Assembly (NCBI RefSeq): GCF_021917145.1
Contig: NC_061066.1
Location: forward strand, 310,001 to 374,000
DNA length: 64,000 nucleotides
Reading direction: 5' to 3'
Source: Hypomesus transpacificus
Lineage: Eukaryota; Chordata; Actinopteri; Osmeriformes; Osmeridae
Shown: in pieces, positions 28,662-43,139 of the stretch
Layout of the letters: each line of letters begins with the position of its first letter
Position numbering within the stretch: position 1 is the stretch's first letter
Program-made: the position numbers and the translations under genes
The notes under the pieces: generated by a model
What the model saw: the letters and a program-made list of their open reading frames with translations, nothing else
Told to the model about the DNA's origin: nothing
Database searches by the model: none

Positions 28662-28805
28662 GGAGGGAAGAGAGAGAGAGGGAGAGAGAGAGCGAGAGAG
28701 AGCGAGAGCGAGAGGGAGAGGGAGAGGGAGAGGGAGAGGGAGAGGGAGAGGGAGAGGGAGAGGGAGAGGGAGAGGGAGAGGGAGAGGGAGAGGGAGAGGG
28801 AGAGA
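28662..28805. repeat. GA-rich tract with (GAGAGG)n hexamer array
   Basis: Purine-only sequence that becomes a regular hexanucleotide array from about 28715 to 28805. The minus strand gives false Leu/Ser- or Leu/Pro-rich ORFs. Confidence 0.88.
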
Positions 28806-31800
28806 ACTTGAAAGTAATGCCTGAGGAGCCTGCTTGTGGTGTAGAAGTGTACTGTTAGAGGAAGAGGGTCTGTCATCCCTGTGGCACTGTTCAAACTGTT
28901 GGAGCATCTTCACTTGTCACTGACTCCATCAGAGGGGACTTCCTGTCCCCTTTAAAAACGGATTCTCCGATAGAACAGTTACCTAACACTTCCAGGTAGC
29001 AGAGGGAGAACGTTAAGAGAGAAATAGAGATGGGAGGTGCAAGAAGGAGTGAGAAAGACAGAGAGAATGAGAGAGAGAGAAAGAGACGGAAAGAGAGAGA
29101 AAGAAATAACATAAAAAAGAAAAGAAACAGCCAGATAGAAAAAAGGAGAGAGTTGCACAGCTGCACACCCCTGGCCCAGTGGAAAGCCTTTGAGCCTCAT
29201 TCATGCATTCAGACATCAGAGAGGGAGAGGAGAGAAGGGGGTTTAGTGTAGGGAGAGGAAGAGACACCATGAAGGGAAAAAGGCGGGAGAAGATATCAGA
29301 AGAAAAGTCTGCATTGGGAGGTTGGGGGAGCGAGAGATTGCTCTGGTTGCCCTGACAACAGAAAGGAATGACAGAAGCAACAGTTCACCATCACGCCCAA
29401 TGGAGTGTGTCTAAGAGTGTCTGACCATCACTCACTGAACACATTAAATACCACATCCCCCTCCTCTCTCTTTCTATTCATCTTCTTTGTCCTTCCTCCA
29501 TTATCTCTTCCAACACAATCAAATGGTTGTTGGTGAGTGGTGACTGGGCTGTCGGATTGGAAGGCTGTGTTCTCCTGCAGGACACGGGGGTTTCGTTTCT
29601 TCAACTCAGAACACACAGACCTGTGGAACAGTCTACTGACAACAAAAGGTGCCCCCAGCTGGATGTACAACAGGGTGTTTTGTGGCCCATTGCCAGCCAG
29701 TGGGGAGGACTCACAGTGCTGTTCCAATCTCACCAGACACTGCTGGGTGCTGGTTGAGGCTAAGGAGCTCTGAGCTGCAGTAAGTTACACTCACAACAAA
29801 GGCTGCTCAACAGCCTGTTACTCAATCTACTCAACGTGCATGACGGGAGCACATGCGCAGAGACACACACACTAAATTAAATTAGTCCAAGATAGCTGTA
29901 AATTAGACCACAGGCAGCAGACTGTAACACTGAGTACCTGCATGTGCGCCTCTTAAAAAAAAGGCATCTTACGAAACTCATTCCTGCCCAAGGGCACACT
30001 TCTGAGGAAAAAACAGAGGAAAAAACATCCCCCATCCCTTCCTCACACTCTCTAACACATGACACACAGCAGCAGAGCAGGAAAAGCTGCTACAGGAAAA
30101 GCACGTTGTTGGGGGAAAATATACTCAAGAACTAACACATCAGATCTCTCATACACACAGGGCAGAGATTTCCTTTGGGAGTTATCAGTGAAGATTCACA
30201 GAAACTGTGACTTTATGAACCCAGTCAAATGTTCTTATTAAAGCATAAAGGTCAGAGAAGAGTACCAAAAAATAACCCTTTTAACATCAACCTACTTGTT
30301 TGGACAACAAACAGCTATGGAATGAGGTGGATCTCAATGCAGTGTAGGCTACAGGATCGATTTGCCATTCCCTGTAGGCATTAAATCGCACTGTCGTGAG
30401 CCATATGTCTACTGGGTGCAGCTGGGTGTGCTGCTGACTAGGTGGTAAAATCATGTGTAACAAGCCAGTTATAAAAAGGTAGTTCAAATAACCCAAACAA
30501 CTAATGAAGTTGTATCTCGTTTGAAACTATCTATGCAAAGGGCATGCGTGATACCCCATACTTTTCTTGGCAGAATGCTTCACACATCTAATTCTGTTTC
30601 TACAATTTTATTGTATTTCACATGTCGATACTAGATAAGCTTATTGTCTTTACAGCTTCCATTTGAATGTTGGTCCAGTGATGTCACAAGGCCGCCGCCC
30701 ATCCCATACATAGAGAACATCTGGCGACACACTTGCTTTCAACGAAATAAAAGCTCTTCCAAGAGACTTTTCGATAGCTTTGATCTACATTGCAATCAAA
30801 CTGCAAACCCATACTGAAGAACTATATAGCTGAGTGAGTGACAACACTTGACTAGTCATTTGAGTGCAACCGTCTTCAAATATCTTTACAAATGAATCAC
30901 CTGTCAAACCTATTTTCTTGAGTTTAAATTGTGGCGTGCTGCAACTTGCTCAGTTGAAGTTAGATGCATAACACAAACTTAGTTTTTCAAGCGCAGACAA
31001 TCGAATATTACGGTTGAGCTATATCTGAATTGCAAGTTTATATCACTATTTGCTAGTTGGTTTATATAGAGAATTAGTTAGTATCATAGGACAATCTTAT
31101 TTAGAGATACTCCGCGACAAAACCAAGGATTCCAAACTACACCACACAATATCAACCGGCTATACCAGCCAGCAACGTCAATTTGTAGCAGCACAGTCTG
31201 GACTGAGTCACCATAGTCATCACCGATGTAGCGAACAATCTAATAGCTAGCCTAGTAAGTAGTGCAGTATACTGCTATAGTGCAGCTATAGCTGGTACCT
31301 GGCTTTTTAAAATTAGCTACCATTCAGTTCATAGAATTAGACTATCTAGCCGAATTAGCAAACTACCTTTGTCATTAGTCTTACGTTAACTGCACCGTGA
31401 GTTAACGTTAGCCTTTCACAGCCAACCAGCATTCATATTAGCATAGCCTTATTTCTAGATTTAGCTAAGCAGCGCTGTTATAATATATAGTTATATTTAC
31501 CATTTCAATGCAGATGTGACTGTATCTTTCTAATCCTGAAGAACTTTTACCCACAGCGACATCGGCCGTGGGCATAGTCCCGTAGACTAGTCCGTAAATG
31601 TAATCTCCAAAGTTGACAGCCTTCGCTAACTGTCCATCACACCGTGAAACGAAGTGGTGTCACTTGTCGCTGACTGCACGGTGATCCATGAGTCTCGGTA
31701 CTCCTACAACCCGAGACAACCGAAACACCAAACAATGTGCGATTGGACTCCGCCCCCTGCATGCAAGTGGGCATTGTCGTATAACAATGTCGTTTGCTTA

Positions 31801-34800
31801 TTGACCAGCAGTATAAAGTCAGCGGTATTTCGTAAATGGGCAAAGAACGGCGACAAAATGTCCATGTGCTTGTAGGCATAATACTTTGCACAGTAACTGA
31901 TCTATTTAGTGAGTAGAACAATGAGAGTGATGTTGAATTAAAGAAGAGTAAATTGAGCCTTTTTTCAAGCTGTATAAGCATATCACCCAATGGATAGTCA
32001 ATACCCTACAATGGCCCAGGGACAAAGCATCTATGTTAATAATTCAAAGCGAAAATCTCTTTCATTGTCATGCATTTTGCAAGACACACGGGGCCGACTA
32101 TACTGAGAAATGAATTAGTCTACGAATGAATTAGTGTTACACATCGACAATGTGTCAACTTTATACATTAATTTCCTGAAACACATTTAGAATAATTCAT
32201 TAACTACGTGCATTTTGTTTTTAATAGTTAAAAACCAGAAAAGGAAGCAGGGATGTATTTCAACAAATAACAATTCACTCTTTCCACTGCTGTAATGCAA
32301 ATGATGACTAAACTGGATAAATTGAATGACCCTCTCCAAATGATGAGGCTGGCACTGGATGTGGCACCTGAGATAAACTGCAGTTGTAAACTCAACTCCA
32401 ATGTTCCTCTGTAGTGACAGCAGCTCCTCTGCTCATATGCTGAATGAGTCACGCGGTCATTAATCTGGCCGTTGACAGGTGGACGTTCTGAGAGAGGATC
32501 AGCCAGCAGAGAGGGACATGACATAGAACATCACCTGGCACAGAGGGTACCAGCCAGTGGGGACGGAGAGGGTGACGGGCATGGACGCCTGGCCGTCTGC
32601 CAGCATCCGATCAGATTGGAAAATGGAGTGATTAATTACAGGTTATTTAGTGTGTTTGTGTGTGTGTGTGTTCTGTCACATCCAGCACAGATCTCAAATA
32701 TCAGTCAACTTCAAATTGTCTTAGTACTCCATTGAACAAGATCCTCAATGATCATTTTATACCAACCTATCTGTATTGACCAGGGACATTTGTATGTGTT
32801 CCATACCATGGAATGCAATGCAACATGGCTGTTGCATCATTGTGTATTGACTTGTCTAGGTCCATTAGCTACTTCAACAGCTACACAAAAAACCTCTCTT
32901 TCACACGCACACACAGAAGCACATGCAAGGCTGCTCATCCCTCCTTTGTGAATGTAAAGCCACATTCAGTAAGATAAGCTCATCTCATAACTCATTCAGA
33001 ATTAAACAGCATTTTTCTTATTTTTTGTTCCTTTTGTTAAATGTCACCAGTCCTGCCTGTTGACCAAACCCATTCAAATGTGGGATCCCATTACTCAGGC
33101 AGAGATAAGCACATAGAGCTTCATTGATATTCCTAATACATGCAGAAACCAATGGATAGTTATTGTGTGTATGTGGAGCAGTGTGTGTGTGAATTCATTG
33201 TCACAGGGTTCCATTGTTTTCTATCATTCTGATGTTTGTGTTGGTTACTTCCTGTTCTATTTCCTGGCTCTGTCAGAGACTAGACCACACCAAAGAGTAT
33301 AGGCACTCCTTGCCTTAATACTCCTTGACCACACTCAGACCTCCATCCCTTGTGTCTCCGGAATGCTAATGTTCAGTTCTGGAATGCTGAGGTGGAGTTC
33401 TGAAATGATAAGACTGGGGTTCTAGTACATAATTTCAGTTGGCTAGGACAGAAATGACAAAGCTCCTCATTAATCTAAAAACTGTATAGACTGTGTGTGT
33501 ATGTGTGCTGTCTTTTGCCTTTTAGTCATGTAAGAGGGTGCACTTGTCATCTGAGCTGTGTGGATCCCTTTCCGTGGAATAATGAGTTAGTTTCATTTCA
33601 TTCCTTTGTCCCTTGTGGGTTTCAAACTGCTGAGCCGAACACAAATGTGTTTCAGACACACAGGTCACTGGTCTAAGGATGACACTCAGTAGAGATGGTA
33701 GGGACAGTGTTTACTTTGTGGGAACAGACAGATTCAATGCGCACCCTATCCTTGGTGTACAGTATGTGTGTGTGCTGTATGTGTATGACAGCAATATATC
33801 TGATTGTGTTCCTAGTTGCATCTAATGTCTTCCTCTTGTCGTCAGTAGGACACAGAATAAAGGATAGCCTCATGCATACAGTACCTCATACACTACCCTC
33901 TCCAATCTCACTATCATGAGTTATGAGTGGAGCCCAGTGCCAAAGATCACATTGTCGCTATATTTCACCCCCTCTCTGGCATTAGTCTCTCTCCCTCAAC
34001 TATTGACTTACTTTCTTTCCCTGTGTTTTTCACTGCTGTTTAGAAAACATCTTTTTGCTGGAGCATTATTAAATGACAGATGCTATATTTATTTTTTAAT
34101 TAAATACGGTACTTGCCATGATTCGTGCACATAAACACACACATAAACACACACACAGGTTCTACAGGCAGACTAATCGTTTTTGACATTCTCATACATC
34201 AGCCCATAGTAATCAACTCAGAGGCTTGTTGCTGTCTGCCCCTGTCAAACATTATTAAACACAGAGACGACAGGCTTGTCAGAGACAACACAGTGGTGCG
34301 AAAATTGTATCATAACTTATAATGGACCAGGAAAGGACTGAGGTGGAGTGGTTCTCTCTTGAGAGGGGTGAGAGACCGATCACCACCACTTCTTCTTTTC
34401 TCTCGGTCTCTCTTCCTCTCTCTTTCTCTTTTGCCTCACTAGGCCTGGACATCAGACTAAGACACTCACCACCCCCCCCCCCCCCCTTTTGAGAACCACA
34501 GTACATTGATATATAGATGTATTGTATGGGGATGGGAGTAGTAACAATGGGTGGGGGTGCAGGGGGGGCTTGAAAGCTGAGGAGAATAGTCCACAATCCC
34601 CAGACCCCTCCCACTCAGCAGTGTGCTTTGTGACAGCACAGTGGGGCAACCAAGGGGCTCATAAATACAAGAGTAAATGGTGAAGTGGCAAGGTAGGGCC
34701 CCAGCAGTAAATACATGTCCTACAAGCAAGGAAACCCCAGAAAAAGAGAGTCTCTTGACATTATTTCCACCAGTGAAACTACATCTACTTTTGCAGAGAG

Positions 34801-37482
34801 AGAAGACTGACATGGATGACACACCAATAAAAACTAGACACATGCCATAACATGACAGAACCCACCTTGCCCTTTTTTAATCTTCAAGGATGAAGGACCT
34901 GTAGTCATACAGCTCAGAAGCAATGAGTCCCATGGTGGACTTGGATTCCATCAACTTTCAAAGAGAAAGAGAGATCTGATAGGTCAATCTCTCAGAGGGG
35001 GGCTTCATGACCCAACACCACAAGTCATTCTTTCATCTTTATCTATGAGAGACTACACACACACAAGCTGACATTTCAACCCTTTTCTATCTATGAGCGT
35101 TCTAAAGACTATTCTGAATGTGGATATTGACCATAGTGGAGCTGAGAGAGAGAGAGGGCAGGAAAAGACAGGGAGAGAGCTGAGACATTAAAAAGGTCAC
35201 AGCCAGAGATAAAGTGCTCCTGTGAAGACAATAACAAAACTCCCAGAGACTGACATGTCCTGCCTGATAAAGCGTCATCAGTATTCACCCGTCAGACCAA
35301 CAATGAGGCAGACATGCATCTGGTTATGACAGTCACATTCAAAAAGATTGTGTGTGAAAGAGAGATAGAGATGCACGTGTTGGGTCATTTGCATTCCATT
35401 CACTAAAATATTGTGACTCAAACTCTTTCTTGTTGTGTTTAATCATTTAATTTAATTGAAATTCAGTTAATGTTAACAGTAGATGATAACAAATCTAAAT
35501 AGACGTAGATTCCTCGGCAGTATTGACACATGAAGGATTGACCCTTAATGTCTCATTAAACATCTTTACACATTTATAGTTAAGGTAAGAAAAGCATGAA
35601 AAACCATGCTTGTAATGAAGGGCAGTTGATTAATACTTTACATGAGCAGCCAACTTCCATGACACCCTCTAAAAGAGGGTGGGTGAGTGAATGTCTCTGC
35701 TATCAGGGTGATGGCCTGATTGCTGTGAAATTGGAATCTAGAATACCTCCAGGGTACAACCCTTGTTCCCATGGGGACACAAGGAATGACAGATCTGCGA
35801 TGAAGACAAGAAGGTGAACATGGAGAGGATGAGAAGGTGACTAGGGTGCCCACAAGGGGTAAAACATGTGGTGGAGATATTAGTGATGAGATGGAAGTGT
35901 GCTTAAGTTTGGAAGTTTCTCTAACGGGTTTGCAGAACTCTTATCAGAAAACTCCCAAATGGTAAGAAGATGGGTGTTCTCAGAAGAGGCACGCACAGCA
36001 GTAGACTCAGAGCGTAATCAGTGTGACTCAGCTGCAGGGGGCGTATGGGGTCAGGGGAAGCTGGCTGGGTTGCATAACACCACATAATGGCAGCTGCCAT
36101 GTTGGCTATGTAGTTATGATGGGGGAGCAGTTTAAAAAATATATATATTATGTTTACTCAGCACCTTCATGAAGATCCACCAGCTTCTTGCCTCAGGCGG
36201 GCTTTAGAGTCCCCCAGGGAAGGCTCCCTCCTTTGTCCCTGTTTATCAAAGCCCTGCATGGCGAGTCATCCAGAGACAAACCCCTGTCACTCTGCCATGT
36301 TCCCCAAAACTGTGTACACTTCATGGGGGTGAGGCTGCTTTACCCTGACTGTACAGTACATATTAAATATGTCTTGTTTGTGAATTATGTACCCATGTGA
36401 TGATTACAGGTGTGTTGTACAAAGGGCAATGTGCAATTGATTGATGGATGGCAGTTAGTATATGAATACTAGTTATTGTCTGTGCATAAAGTGATAGTCT
36501 GTGTGTGTACTGTAAGCATGCACTGCATGTTTATGTATTTTAACAGCAGAAACTGTATGTGTAAGATAAATTTACATCTGGACAATACATTTTATCTTAT
36601 CACAGAGGCTAAACCTACAAACACTTTGAGAAATGGCACAGCCCACAGACATATTCTGTGTGTATTCTGAATCTGTACTGGCAAAACAAGTTCTCTGATT
36701 TAGATTTTGATGGGATGCAAAAACAGATTATGGCACTGAGCGCCTTGTATCCAAGTACCACATTAGTTACCATGGCATCTGCTGTGTCCTCAGATAAGAG
36801 TGAAGACTATTATAAGAGGTTCCCTCAATATCAGGGCAAACATCAGGTTTCAGAAATCTGTTTGGAGTACCCACATAGAACAAGGTTGTTCAAAATGTGT
36901 TATCACCCTTTATCACAGGTTCAGAATGCCCAGCTCTAATGGAACACAAACATGTTATTGAGTTGGCCAAGACAGGCAGTAGCACTTTAGGCAAGAAATA
37001 CACAAACAAGGGATCTACATAGAAAGACTCTTTCCCACATCTCCAATTAGTGGTATATGTCTGGTCTAACAGGAAGGCCCCCATTAGACTAGTCACCGTA
37101 TGGTAAGTAACTGTGAAAACCCACACACATACACACACAAACTAAGAAAGAGAGAAAGCGATAACTCAAGCAACTGGACAGCCAGGGGAGCCAAAAGAAT
37201 ATTATCTCATGACAAAGTCCTGCTGCCATCATCATAGAATGTCCTTGAAAGATGTCCTTAAAGATGGGCAGATGAAATGAAGAAATGTGAGAGAAACAGA
37301 TATGCAACGGCAAACAGTCCACACATAAGATAACACAAGACCCAGCAGTTATACCACATTCCACTATGAGAGATGTCAGACAGGCCGAGGGTTATGAAGA
37401 GGCCTTTCTCTAAATAAGGACAGATGTATCATGTATGACTTGTTTTCATGGCTTTTGACTAGTACGCTCACACACATACGCT

Positions 37483-37520
<38 letters not shown>

Positions 37521-38052
37521 CCCACAAACATGCATAGACATGGTGAAACTCGTCTGACACGAGAACCAACTTCCAAACAACTGAAAGCACAAACCGGTAT
37601 TCTTGACAATTCATTATGTTGTACGTGTAAAAAAAACACTTTTACATTACAATGTTTTATAAGTAATAGGAGTTAACTTCTAGCCTTAAGTAGCCACACT
37701 GGTTAACAATTTCTTTACCATGACACCAAGTCAGTACTGTCCTAAACACAACACAGCAAGTCTTTTTTGCATTTCTAGCTGTGAACAGTCTTATAGATAC
37801 TGCAAAGCTGTCTTTCTTTCCCTCCAAGCCCCATGTGACACAGGTCAAAGTCTGCACATGACCTACAGACAGGCTCCAAAAACACCGCTGACATCATGTG
37901 ACTAAACTACTGACTCGATTTAGTGCAAAAATAGCAGTTCTATTGCACACACTGAAGACAGAATGCCCTCTGTCAAACAGAAATAAACACACACTAATTG
38001 ACATGGACACTTAATGTACAAAATACACACAACACACACACAAACACCCTAC

Positions 38053-38107
38053 CTCTGTAACGTGGATCAATGGTATTGCACTGATATTCCTCCTCATCTT
38101 CCTCTTC
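38053..38107 (-). CDS. Candidate tmcc3 5' coding exon
   Basis: On the minus strand a pyrimidine-rich acceptor (ccccaaccctaag) precedes 55 nt ending ACAGAG|gtaggg. In the phase that fits downstream tmcc3 exons, an ATG at 38097-38095 starts MRRNISAIPLIHVTE, which would continue into NVDGSYQ (27151-27171) and AERDGN (22072). That chain would be 477 residues, about the length I recall for human TMCC3. In another phase the exon reads as an acidic stretch (EEEDEEEYQCNTIDPRYR), but that phase hits a stop when joined downstream. The exon is plausible; its assignment and start are inference. Confidence 0.33.
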
Positions 38108-38683
38108 CTTAGGGTTGGGGCAGAGGGTCAGAGTACATCTCAACTATCTTCATAAGAGTACTACAGATCAGAGAGCTGTCTTCCTTTAAGAGGGTAGCCC
38201 TCTAGGGGAGGAGTGTGTGAGTGCCTATACTGTATGTGTGTGTGTGTATTTGTTTTGCTATCCTCTAACAGTGTTGCGAAAACCCTTACTTCCTGTGGGT
38301 GGATATAAGCCAGGCCCAGATCGCTAGCCTCTAACCAGTTGAACCAGAACTCCCCTGTACATTTATGACTCCTCCACTATTGGAATCTCCCCTGGAAACT
38401 GCCTCCCATTCCATCCTGTCCCCCTCCTGTACTGTTGTGTGCTGTTCCAGTGGATCCTGCCCTGTTCCTGCAGGCTAAGGAGAGACGCCCTTATAAGGCA
38501 GCAGGCTGCCCCAGCCTGAGGTTTCTGATTCTTATCATCCCCTCTCCTGCCTATTCCCTAGCTCCACCCTGGGCACGGTTCACCACGGCAACCACTCAAT
38601 CATTCATTACCTCTGTGACCAATCAGGAGTCAGGGGTCAGAAGATGGAGAGATGTCCAGCAGGTAAAGGGATGGAGAGAGACA

Positions 38684-38708
38684 GGGGGGGGGGGGGGGGG
38701 GGGGGGGG
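38684..38708. repeat. Poly(G)25 tract
   Basis: An uninterrupted run of 25 G residues after agagagaca. Confidence 0.9.
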
Positions 38709-40134
38709 TGAAAGAGGGAGTTTAGCGTGGGAATCTGGGCCCCTGGTTAGTGATGCTGGTGTCAAGGAATCCCATCCCCTCCTTGTCTGAGCTATAGCCC
38801 CTCAATGGGCACTCTGACAGGACCGTAATTCTGTAACTCCACATAACAGCCGGCTTGCTCGCCACTGTGTCTTCCACGCTGGGCTGTGCTCCCCCTACCA
38901 CATAAACATGCTCTGTTCAGTAAAGCTACTAATCATCCTTCCTGTCTCTCTCTTTCTCTCTCTGTCTCTCTCTTTCTTTCTCTCTCACACACACACATAT
39001 GGTGGCAACATAAACTGGGACAGGGGTATTTTTACAGCTCAAAGCTCAAGAGACCAAGTCAAAAATACCCCAAATACCAAGAATAAAAAAACTCACACTA
39101 ACTCTAACCCATTAAACACAGCAAACACTCACCGTTTGGGGAATTCAAACAGACTCGATGTGTGCTATTTCAGTTCATTTATAAACACAGGAAGACTGGG
39201 ATGAATAAGATAAGACAGAAGTGAAAAATTCAGAGCACACAAGTCTAGGGATGCAGACAGGGGTTGAGATATCCACTCAAAGTGACAGAGCAGTAGAGGA
39301 AGCTAAAAGGGAGATTTGGTGAAGCTTATACCAGCTGACAAGGGGCTTGGCAAGCAGGTGCTGAGGAAAAGGGATAGAGGGAGATAAGGGGGGAGGTCAG
39401 TTAAGAAGATCCAGGAGGAAGGGGGGGAAAGATGTACCTTTTACAAAATGGGCCCTTGGCTCCTTTCTGATTCCCAGCTGGCATTACAACCAAGCACAGA
39501 TGCCACCTCATTATACTCTGCCTCGGCAGGAGAAGACACAACACATGCAGACCTCATTGGTGTTTCCAGTTATGTTCATTACGAGAGAAAGAGAAAGACA
39601 GAAAGGGAGGGCGGGTGGATTTTGTAGAGTAGGTCTATACAGGAAAATTATAGACCTGCTTGTTGTTTACTGTTTTGTTCTCTACGGCCTTGATTACACA
39701 TACTCAACAACACACAGTGTATATACTTTATAGACCTAATGATTCTGCCTCATCTTTTGGATTGTCTCTATCGTAACTTTTCACTACCCTTAAATCATGG
39801 TATGTTGTATATCAGTAAAGATGGAAAAACCTTAAAGGTCCTTCAGAAGTCTGAAGAGGTACCCTTTCAAGCTACGTAGAAATGTTCCCTTCCATTTTTT
39901 CTGGTACTTTGTAATTGTACAGGATATGTATTAATTCAAATAAAAACTACAGAGCTGAAACATGGAGAAATATTTGACTGCATTGCGATACACAAAACGT
40001 AAATGCCAACACTGAAACACAAGAGAAACAGTGCCACTTAGTGGGTAGTTGAGTCGACAGAAAAATAATTGAGGTTATGGTATTTTTGCCCTAGTGATCG
40101 TGAAATAAATGCATAAGAAGGTTTTGTACCGTAC

Positions 40135-40222
40135 ATTGACCCCCTCGCCCTCCTCTTCCTCCTCCAAGCTGCTCCCCCGGGAGAAAAGGGACGACAGTCT
40201 TCTCATTTAACAACCCCTGGGC
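40135..40222 (-). CDS. Candidate upstream coding exon, possibly an alternative tmcc3 start
   Basis: On the minus strand, acceptor gctctgtctcttcaag precedes an exon with an ATG at 40206-40204 encoding MRRLSSLFSRGSSLEEEEEG and a few more residues. It ends GTCAAT|gtacgg in phase 0. It lies between ndufa12 and tmcc3 on the tmcc3 strand. Basic then acidic composition suggests a disordered N-terminus. I do not recognise it from a known protein; it could instead belong to an unrelated transcript. Confidence 0.3.
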
Positions 40223-41086
40223 CTTGAAGAGACAGAGCAAGCTTCAATCTCTAGTGATATCTAGGCATGACATGTACTACTCTACAACGAGCAATAGCTG
40301 GATGATAAAGATCCAACATTCAGCTCCTTAATATAAGAAGCTTTATTATGACACAATACTCTGTCCTGGTATATCCACAGTGAACGTCCCTCTCTGTAAA
40401 TACTCTGCCTCATATTACATGTTACAGGCATCAGCTTAAATACAGTCGTACGTATTTGTTCAGGTACAATATGTCAAACAAGGGGTAAACAAGTACATCA
40501 CAGATGCTAAGTTGAGAAACATCTCGCTAAAACCACAATACAACACAGTAAGGTAAACTCACCTCTCATTGTGCAGTCCCAGGGTGAGTGCTCAGAGCAT
40601 ATGAACAGAGGCGCTGAGGACCTGAGTCATCCTGTTAGTGGGAATGTGTCTGTATGTGAGTGTAATTGTCCTTTCCCTGGGTATTCACACACCCTGATGT
40701 GATGCTCATCTGATGACCAGTCAGCACTGGAGTTACCAGGCACCCCTGTGTGAAATTCTGCAATCTACTCTTAGCTCAGCATAATCCTATTATGCACAGT
40801 TATACACAAACCCACACACAGTGAAAGACAGAGAGATAGCGATCCAGCAAAAGTGAGATGAATTTAACAATTTAAATCATGGATCTGTTAAACTCATAAT
40901 ATTTCCTTAAAATCAACGGAAATTGCAAGTTACCAGACGCATGCAGCCACAACCAAATCAGATCACTCTACAACCACTTATATCTGTTTAGAGACTTTAT
41001 TGAGAGAGAAAAGAGATGTGCTGGCCACAGGCAAGAAATCAGTCATAATTTACAGGGGGGTTAAAGGTCAAATGGGGTCAACAAGT

Positions 41087-42403
<1,317 letters not shown>

Positions 42404-43139
42404 ATTTACACAGGACTCTAGAGCGGTGGACAGTTCTACATGTAAATACTTCCGACCAGACAGTTTATATTTAGGTTCCTCCTTTTAGTTGCCATGTACC
42501 CACTGCAAGTACACGTATGCTCGGTAGGGCTACCCATTTATTTTTCATGTTGCTTTTGTTATCAGCATTATGTAAATACCAGCTCATACTCATGTACAGT
42601 ACACATTTATAATAAAACCGTTTCAAGGTAACTGGAAAAACATAGGCCAAGGCTACCAAAGACCAACAAAATAATTAACATGTAGTCCTACGTCTTAAAC
42701 AGAGACAATAAGTAATGGCAAATTTACTCCAACATTCTTTTACTAAAACAGAGGGTTTTATGTTGGGGGCAATACATGCAAAAGCAAGTCTGAATACTGT
42801 CACGAGTTTTCAAAAGAAAATTCCTCCAATTTAAAATGAGACTGAGATGGCGGTAAACCCAGCATGAGATTCAGAGCCGCGGGTATGTATTGAGTCATTC
42901 AATTCTTTAATCTCAGTCGGCACCGAGCGCTTTAATCTCTTGCTATAAATAAGAAAAAGGTGGAACAGCAGGGACATTTTACACACACACACAACCCCAA
43001 GCTATTTAAGAATTGCCACTACATGAATCTGTACTCACAAATCTGTACTCAAAAAATGACTGTGACTGCTATGTTAACTATATGTATTCTCAACCCCTTG
43101 ATTTCACAACGCATTCAACTGAGACAAGAAGCAAAGAAC
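42404..43139. other. Intergenic region between ndufa12 and fgd6
   Basis: Contains the ndufa12 5' UTR/promoter next to 42403 and AT-rich sequence beyond. No coding exon was recognised. In particular no nuclear-receptor (NR2C1-like) DNA- or ligand-binding exons were seen here. Confidence 0.6.

Larger units (their letters stand above)
22073..40134. other. Long tmcc3 intron/upstream region with simple repeats, few candidate exons
   Basis: About 18 kb without a convincing complete gene on either strand. Content: CA tracts (23347-23476, 27799-27837, 37477-37517), the 55-bp minisatellite (23634-24128), (TG)n at 26965-27011, poly(G) at 25832-25858 and 38684-38708, poly(C) at 34472-34487, and the GA hexamer array at 28715-28805. 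Three candidate tmcc3 exons lie here (27151-27171, about 31551-31575, 38053-38107); the first and third are listed separately. About 30.5-32.2 kb is notably free of simple repeats and could hold a promoter, but I cannot show it. Open frames of 60-130 codons across this region are low-complexity or lack homology that I recognise. Confidence 0.5.

Noticed and set aside
28577..29270. Minus-strand Leu/Ser-rich ORFs resembling membrane proteins
   Set aside because: Caused by GA hexamer and GA-rich tracts; no conserved motif.
31654..31990. Open frames on both strands near 31.7-32.0 kb
   Set aside because: No homology recognised; the area may be a promoter but the frames are not convincing genes.
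36658..36939. 93-codon ORF on the + strand
   Set aside because: No family resemblance, no splice context and no neighbouring coding exon; probably chance.
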